Part shown: positions 33,908-38,648 of the stretch, in pieces
How the letters are laid out: every line of letters begins with the position of its first letter
Position numbering within the stretch: the stretch's first letter is position 1
Source of the DNA: an uncultured Eubacteriales bacterium
GTDB taxonomy: Bacteria > Bacillota > Clostridia > Oscillospirales > CAG-272
Length of the DNA: 38,648 nucleotides
NCBI GenBank assembly: GCA_934401725.1
Contig: CAKRSS010000017.1
Coordinates: forward strand, 1-38,648
Reading direction: 5' to 3'
Notes under the pieces: generated by a model
The model's database searches: none
Seen by the model: the letters and a program-made list of their open reading frames with translations, nothing else
Told to the model about the DNA's origin: nothing
Made by a program: the position numbers and the translations under genes

Positions 33908-36900
33908 TCAGTCCACATACGAGTTAAGGGCGTTAGCGGCATCGATGAGGTACTGACGGATGTAGTACAGCGCCGTTGCGGTTTCCTTGACATATTCATA
34001 TGCTTCGTAGGACGCGCAGCCTCTCGAGCTTCTCACCGAGGCGATTTCCTCAGAGGCAACGGTTCCGGTCGGGTCGACCGACGCGATAAGCTCTGCGTAT
34101 TTCTCTGCGAGCACTATCATAGCGGCGGCTTCCTTGTTCTTCAGAACCGATTCAGTGTCCTTAATGATTTCGTCGTAGCTCGAATTGTAGCCGGACGACT
34201 TCGCCAGCGTATCAAGCAGAGCAGTGATCTGACCCATACGCTTTGTAGCCTTGGTCTGGCCGGTAGCCAGCGTCTCGAGCTTGAATTCCGTACGCTTCTT
34301 GGTAATTTCCTTGTTGATGGTCGGAATGTAGCTGAGCAGCTCGGTTACGGGGTTAGCCTTGTCGTTGTAAGCGGAGAGGAATGCGAATCTCGTGTAACGG
34401 CCGATAATGTAGGAGCCGGGGTAGTTAGGAATAGAGGCGAGGTTGCTGAACTGCAGCGCCACATTCTTGTATTCCTCGGTAGTCCAGGGCAGGCTGGAAA
34501 GAGCGTTGAGGTTTGCGGTGGAGTGCTTAGCGGAGTCACCGAGGATGGCGACCATCTCGTTAGCGTAATCGCTCTGGCAGTCTGCGCCGACGTGCCATGT
34601 CATGAACGACCATGCGTTCTCGACATTGTTGCACCCGCTTATCATAACGATAGCGGAAACGGTGGAAACGGACACATTATTAATATTACCGTCTGCATCC
34701 TCGATACCGGGCAGCGGCACGAACTGCCACATACCGCGAATCTCGGTTGCGTAAACGACCAGCTTGTTGTAGGTTCCGATATAGGAGGCAATGCCGATGG
34801 GCATCTCACCTGTACGGAAACGGTTCTCGAAGTCGTACTTGTAGGGGAAGGAGTACATGGTAAACATGTTACACATGGTCTGGAAGGAGTTAAGCGCGGT
34901 GTTGGAGTCGAGGTTGATTCTCATACCGTCATCGGCGAACAGCGTGCCGCCCATCTGGTAGAGGAAAATCTTGTAGTCGGTCGAAAGACCGATCTGCATG
35001 TTCTGCGACTGAAGCACCGGGACAGCCTCCAGTATGTCGTTCCATGTCTTGGGAATCTCAAGGTTGAGGTCGGCAAGAATGTCGGTACGGATGAACATCA
35101 TGGGGAACGACTGGTTCTCCGGGAGTCCGTAGTAGTGGTAATCACCCTCAGCATCCTCGATACCGAGAACGAGCATTGCCGCCTCGTTGAACTGACGAGT
35201 CTTCTCATTGATTGCGAGGTCGTAGAAGCCCTCACAATTCTCGATCTCCATCAGCGCACCGCGGATAGCGTAGTTGATAACATTATCCTCGCCGAGACCG
35301 ATGTAGACGTCAGGTCCGGAGCCCGAAAGGATGGACGGCAGCAGCGTCGAACCGGCAACCAGCTTAAGGTTTACGGGGACGTTGTAGACGGGAGTGAAGT
35401 CATTATTGATAAGGTTACGAACGACCTGCGCCTGGTCACGGCCGGTAGCCAGCCAGACCTCGACGCTCTCGTCGGTGTCGATGTCCTCGCTCGTAGCGCC
35501 CATACGGTTGTAGTTGCGGAAGAAGCTCATAACGAAGCTGGACATCTCGTGTGCGAAGGACTGGAAGAAGTTTGCCTTAGCCTTCGGAATCGCCTCGTCG
35601 GCGGACTGGATCAGTATGTAGTCCAGCTGCAGCGGCTGAGTCTTGACGTCACTGAGCAGCGTACCGAGCGTACCGAGGTAGCTCTTGAGCTGGTCAAGGT
35701 TACGCGCGATCTCGTCCTCGCTGCTGTGCATACGGCGGAGCAGCACCACGATTTTGTTCAGCGTTGCGGAGTTAGTACTTTTAACGCCCGCGGTAGCGGC
35801 CATGTCGTTTGCGATACCCTCAAGTATGTCAGCCTGGCGCTTGAGGTCGATGATAGTATCGGGCATGATACGGTAGAAGCCGTAGTCACGGTACTTGTCG
35901 GGGTTCGCACCGGTCAGCTGAAGGATGTCAAGGTAGTCACCGTTGATAGCCTCAAGCGACTCGGTGATCTGACGCACGACCGAACCCATCGAGCCGAGCG
36001 TTACCTCAAACTTGATGGTGTAGGTTACGCCTGCCTCGAAGTAGAACTCGAGGTCGTGGCACTCGGTGGTGAGTGCTCCCTTCTCGTTGTAGGACTTGAC
36101 CATGTACTGGAGCGCGCCGCTCTGCCAATCGGTAGAGTAGGTGAACACCAGCTCGGTAGCCTCCTCAAAGGGGATACCGTTGTAGTAGCCCTTGGAGCCC
36201 TCGCTCGCACCGTCGCTGTAGATGTACAGCGCACGGGAGGTGTAGACACCGTCGAGCAGGTTCTGGCGGAAGCGGGTCACAATATTGTACATGCCGGAGT
36301 CGTTGACCTTGAAGGTGTATTCAAGCGCCTGACCGGAGGTCTGCCACTTGTCGCCGCCTATGGTGTTGAGCACGGTATGGGAGGTGCTGGACGGAGAGTT
36401 GATGGCGCAGGTTCTGTCCTCAACGGGGTAAACCGTCTGAGTGGAGGATGCGCTCGGGAACTCGGCCTCGAGCTTGACCTTGTCGGAGCCCTTCTTCTCG
36501 CCGGCGTACTTGGAGGAGTAGTCGGAATAGCTCGAGAGGTCGGTATGCGGGACAAGGCGGATAGCCTTGATGGAGGCAGGCTCATTGGTAGCCTCGAAGG
36601 AAACCACATGCTCACCGGCGGTGAACACGAACTCGAAGCTCTCGGAGTAGAAGCCGTCGACGTCCTTCATCTCGAAGGTGCACCACTTGGGCGACTGCTT
36701 CATGGAGTTGCGGATTTCGTTGTCGTCAACGTCGATCTTGAAGAATCGGATGACGTTTTCCTCAACAACCGCAGCATTGTCGGACGTCCAGGCATCGGGG
36801 ATGGTGTACATGATGTATGTACCATCGTCGCGGGTCTCGGATCTTGCGGTAATGCCTGCGTCGGCCGCAGCCTTCAGCAGCTCGTCAGCGCTCTGCTTCT

Positions 36901-37414
36901 TGCCGACCTTGAATTCGCCGTCGGTGTAAACGCTCTTCCAGACCTTCGGCATGGTGATGTACCGCGCCTCGGAGAACGGGATGGAGTTGTCAATACGGAA
37001 GATACGCTGTACAGAGGAGGACTTGCCCTCATTGGGGTAATACTCCACTATTATGCTGTATTTCGCGGTCTCGGGGACGGAGACCTTCCACGTCACTGTG
37101 CCGTCGCCGGGTGTGTAAAGGGCCTCGGCACCGTCGTAGGTTCCTACGCTCACGTCGGCGGTGGTGTTGTCCTTGTCGTACTCGGTGCCATTGATGGTTA
37201 TCTCACCGGTGGCACGCTTGACGTCGGAGTATTTTTGCTTGTACTCCTCATACGAAATTGCGTTAAGCTGCTCTTTTACGTCCGCAATAGTCTTGTCCGT
37301 TACGGACTGGGACGGCGAATTGTCCTCAGCCGCGGCGACCATAATGCCGCCGGGGATAATGAACAATACCGCTAAGAAAAGAGCACATAACCTTTGAAAT
37401 TTCGTTCTTTCCAT
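33908..37414 (-). CDS. Very large extracellular solute-binding protein with carbohydrate-binding-like domains
   Basis: The protein has 1168 residues. Signal peptide about 1-29 (AAAED, no lipobox Cys). Two beta-rich segments follow: about 65-290 (TVTWKVSVPETAKYSIIVEY, then FVFTAGEHVVSFEATNEPAS) and about 310-530 (ALEYTFKVNDSGMYNIVTRF, YFEAGVTYTIKFEV). They have the beat of CBM6/CBM35-like carbohydrate-binding modules. A helical linker (about 540-650) leads to a family 1 solute-binding domain (about 680-1060: VEVWLATGRDQAQVVRNLIN, SGPDVYIGLGEDNVINYAIR, GLPENQSFPMMFIRTDILAD, PKTWNDILEAVPVLQ, FRTGEMPIGIASYIGTYNKL). Usual binding proteins have about 430 residues and are lipoproteins, so both size and absence of lipid anchor are odd. 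AGGAGG precedes the ATG. First gene of the operon. Confidence 0.9.
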   Translation of the reverse strand: MERTKFQRLCALFLAVLFIIPGGIMVAAAEDNSPSQSVTDKTIADVKEQLNAISYEEYKQKYSDVKRATGEITINGTEYDKDNTTADVSVGTYDGAEALYTPGDGTVTWKVSVPETAKYSIIVEYYPNEGKSSSVQRIFRIDNSIPFSEARYITMPKVWKSVYTDGEFKVGKKQSADELLKAAADAGITARSETRDDGTYIMYTIPDAWTSDNAAVVEENVIRFFKIDVDDNEIRNSMKQSPKWCTFEMKDVDGFYSESFEFVFTAGEHVVSFEATNEPASIKAIRLVPHTDLSSYSDYSSKYAGEKKGSDKVKLEAEFPSASSTQTVYPVEDRTCAINSPSSTSHTVLNTIGGDKWQTSGQALEYTFKVNDSGMYNIVTRFRQNLLDGVYTSRALYIYSDGASEGSKGYYNGIPFEEATELVFTYSTDWQSGALQYMVKSYNEKGALTTECHDLEFYFEAGVTYTIKFEVTLGSMGSVVRQITESLEAINGDYLDILQLTGANPDKYRDYGFYRIMPDTIIDLKRQADILEGIANDMAATAGVKSTNSATLNKIVVLLRRMHSSEDEIARNLDQLKSYLGTLGTLLSDVKTQPLQLDYILIQSADEAIPKAKANFFQSFAHEMSSFVMSFFRNYNRMGATSEDIDTDESVEVWLATGRDQAQVVRNLINNDFTPVYNVPVNLKLVAGSTLLPSILSGSGPDVYIGLGEDNVINYAIRGALMEIENCEGFYDLAINEKTRQFNEAAMLVLGIEDAEGDYHYYGLPENQSFPMMFIRTDILADLNLEIPKTWNDILEAVPVLQSQNMQIGLSTDYKIFLYQMGGTLFADDGMRINLDSNTALNSFQTMCNMFTMYSFPYKYDFENRFRTGEMPIGIASYIGTYNKLVVYATEIRGMWQFVPLPGIEDADGNINNVSVSTVSAIVMISGCNNVENAWSFMTWHVGADCQSDYANEMVAILGDSAKHSTANLNALSSLPWTTEEYKNVALQFSNLASIPNYPGSYIIGRYTRFAFLSAYNDKANPVTELLSYIPTINKEITKKRTEFKLETLATGQTKATKRMGQITALLDTLAKSSGYNSSYDEIIKDTESVLKNKEAAAMIVLAEKYAELIASVDPTGTVASEEIASVRSSRGCASYEAYEYVKETATALYYIRQYLIDAANALNSYVD

Positions 37415-37660
37415 TGGGTTGTTCCTCCTGAAATTATTAGGCCATGTCCGGAAAGTGACCGGCCGTTTGGGCTTGTGCCGGGGTCGGAGCCCCGTCGGTT
37501 TTCGCCGTGCTTGCCACTGTCGGCAGTGCCGATGGTGACTGATGATTTTTCTTTGTATAAATTGCCCTATCGGCGTCCAGCCGAGGGCTACCTACACCGG
37601 CAACCAGCCATTTCGGTTCGCACAGCGATGGGACCGGAACGCAATTTGCCCTGAAGTGAT
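37415..37660 (-). promoter_or_regulatory. Long GC-rich leader of the importer operon
   Basis: About 245 nt lie between the predicted transcript start (about 37660) and the first ATG. As RNA it can form a 7-bp closing stem (37641-37647 with 37559-37565) around a 75-nt GC-rich domain, then a CACTG/CAGTG hairpin and a GGGG/CCCC hairpin (about 37475-37495). I do not recognise a known riboswitch class and see no U-run terminator. It could be a structured regulatory leader or simply GC-rich sequence. Confidence 0.4.
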
Positions 37661-37666
37661 AGAGTA

Positions 37667-37695
37667 ATAATACCATATCGGCGGGGCGTTGTCAA
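37667..37695 (-). promoter_or_regulatory. Promoter of the seven-gene importer operon
   Basis: On the minus strand, -35 TTGACA (37695-37690), a 17-bp spacer and -10 TATTAT (37672-37667). The other operon genes follow with gaps of 1-42 bp and no internal terminators, so all seven probably share this promoter. Confidence 0.8.
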
Positions 37696-37699
37696 GCAT

Positions 37700-38105
37700 T
37701 CTTTTTCTCTAATATTATTATATAAATACTTGATAGCACAAGACTTTTCCACGGTTTTTCCCTATTGATTCCATGGAAAACTCTGAATTTAGTGCAACAT
37801 TACATCGTTCGTAGAAAACGGGGTTAAAAGGTAAATTTGAGTTACTGTTTTAGACGGTAAAACGGCGTGAAAACATGGTTTGAGGGCTAAATTTCTGCGC
37901 GTTTTTGGTGTTATTTTTTGCGTCTTTTTGTCAGGTAAATTTAATTTACTCACCCCTTTCTGATTAATTGCATCTGCAACTATGATGATGCCCAAAAGGT
38001 TTGTGAATTCTGCACAAATTTCGCCCTGAAATTTCTACACTCCCGATCACAAAAAATTTTCGCAGGTTCAGGGAAAAATCAGGATTTCTTCACAATGGGG
38101 TGGAA
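37700..38105. other. AT-rich intergenic region, no gene seen
   Basis: This region is clearly AT-richer than its surroundings. A weak minus-strand open frame (37789-37995) would start with TTG and has no ribosome binding site, so it is not called. GTAAATTTAATTTAC (about 37935-37949) is a near-palindrome that could bind a regulator of the operon to the left, but it lies about 240 bp upstream of the promoter. Confidence 0.45.
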
Positions 38106-38265
38106 AAAGCGGGCTGTTGCATATGCGCGTGCGCTTTTTTCAGATAAGTTCTGAGACCTTGGAGGGCACTCGCCGGGGTGTTCGGTGGACGGGGAGGCGT
38201 ATTGCATATGCCTGTATGCTAAGAAAGTTCTTTGCCCGCGGGGGCACTCGCCATAACGTCGGCGG
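38106..38265 (+). repeat. Repeat mosaic: GCATATGC and AAGTTCT modules
   Basis: It contains GCGGGCTGTTGCATATGCGC (about 38109-38128), matching 17559-17578, and GGCGTATTGCATATGCCTGT (about 38196-38215), matching 23267-23288. Each is followed by an AAGTTCT segment and GGGCACTCGCC. It is continuous with the tandem array on its right. Confidence 0.75.
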
Positions 38266-38529
38266 AAAGCGTTTTTTTAAAAAATAAGTTCTTTACCCTT
38301 GGCGGGCGCACGCCGTGGAGGCCACCGACGGTGGAGAAGTGTACTCGCCGAACGTTCGGCGGAAAGCGTTTTTGGAAAAAGAGTTCTTTAGCCTTGGCAG
38401 GCGCACGCCGTGAAGGCCACCGACGGTGGAGAAGTGTACTCGCCGAACGTTCGGCGGAAAGCGTTTTTTAAAATAAGTTCTTTAGCCTTGGCAGGCGCAC
38501 GCCGTGAAGGCCACCGACGGTGGAGAAGT
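38266..38529 (+). repeat. Tandem array of a ~96-bp unit, about 2.8 copies
   Basis: Units begin with AAAGCGTTTTT at 38266, 38363 and 38458 (periods 97 and 95). Each contains AAGTTCTTT or GAGTTCTTT, CCTTGGC(A/G)GGCGCACGCCGT, CCACCGACGGTGGAGAAGTG and, in the full copies, the palindrome CGCCGAACGTTCGGCG. The third unit passes into another hairpin at 38530. A diverged inverted copy lies at 9926-10019. No open frame or spacer diversity as in CRISPR. Confidence 0.9.
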
Positions 38530-38558
38530 GTACTTTTCTGCCGCGAGCAGAAAAGTAC
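38530..38558. repeat. Perfect 12-bp-arm hairpin
   Basis: GTACTTTTCTGC (38530-38541) pairs with GCAGAAAAGTAC (38547-38558) around CGCGA. It is followed by a second hairpin, GGGGACGAACC/GGTTCGCCCC (38577-38600). Both look like dispersed structural repeats and have no U-run. Confidence 0.75.
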
Positions 38559-38600
38559 CAAAAGAGTCGCCCCAAAGGGGACGAACCTACGGTTCGCCCC

Positions 38601-38648
38601 CTCTGGACTCCCCCACTCCCTTGATGGATTGGCGGTGGCGGGCGTCAC
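38601..38648. repeat. Repeat fragment at window edge
   Basis: GGATTGGCGGTGGCGGGCG (about 38625-38643) nearly matches sequence at 9663-9681, indicating another dispersed module that continues beyond the window. Confidence 0.45.

Noticed and set aside
34523..37375. 950-residue plus-strand frame opposite the solute-binding protein gene
   Set aside because: The minus strand has a signal peptide, a good ribosome binding site and a clear binding-protein domain. The plus-strand frame has none of these.
37559..37647. c-di-GMP-I riboswitch in the leader of the importer operon (GGGCAAA and GTAGGTAGC segments)
   Set aside because: The central GGGACGCAAAGCC core and the tetraloop-receptor pattern are missing, so the resemblance is limited to short strings.
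37789..37995. 68-residue protein on the minus strand
   Set aside because: It has a TTG start, no ribosome binding site, no recognisable features and AT-rich noncoding surroundings.
38266..38529. CRISPR array
   Set aside because: The whole 96-bp unit repeats, with no unique spacers, and there are no cas genes in the window.

Overview
The window (about 38.6 kb, GC-rich with AT-rich promoters) looks like the chromosome of a spore-forming anaerobic Firmicute of class Clostridia, most likely an Oscillospiraceae/Ruminococcaceae-type gut or rumen organism. The evidence is a SpoIVB-type sporulation protease, AGGAGG-type ribosome binding sites, near-consensus sigma-A promoters with 17-bp spacers, a radical SAM protein of the PflX group, sugar ABC importers without their own ATPase, and dense intergenic hairpin repeats. 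This placement is an inference from gene content. No rRNA, tRNA, CRISPR array or phage was recognised.

Left part (1-11 kb). A tandem 119-bp repeat leads to a promoter and a Cys-type sulfatase. This converges on cinA (NMN deamidase/MoCF-like). A divergent radical SAM gene follows, then a two-gene unit of an anchored, probably catalytically dead NodB-like protein plus a GH27 alpha-galactosidase-like enzyme. Next is a pair made of an unrecognised small protein and a ProA-like protein that lacks the catalytic cysteine. After these come a truncated and frameshifted IS3-family transposase remnant, a repeat mosaic and an exo/endonuclease/phosphatase-family gene.

Middle (11-23 kb). A MarR-controlled heterodimeric ABC exporter operon (MarR, degenerate half, canonical half) runs leftward. 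Its last gene encodes a PD-(D/E)XK-like/winged-helix protein that overlaps the exporter stop codon and carries an in-frame 27-bp minisatellite. Then come spoIVB, alaS, and a lipoprotein with a metallo-beta-lactamase domain.

Right part (23-37.7 kb, leftward). One seven-gene operon encodes a very large secreted solute-binding protein with carbohydrate-binding-like domains, a first pair of sugar permeases, a beta-propeller/TPR/YIP1 membrane protein, a 1453-residue DUF5696 protein with a long alanine-rich insertion, and a second pair of permeases. It has a consensus promoter and a roughly 245-nt leader. There is no ATPase gene. This is the best candidate for an incompletely described system: a surface glycan capture and import machine that combines two permease heterodimers with propeller and DUF5696 accessory proteins.

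The intergenic regions hold a family of about 170-bp imperfect palindromes with TTAA-ended inverted repeats (five copies: 4394, 7257, 10138, 17699, 23032). These are mixed with GC hairpin terminators, GCATATGC modules and a 96-bp tandem unit near the right end. Several palindromes sit exactly at gene ends, and two overlap the stop codon.
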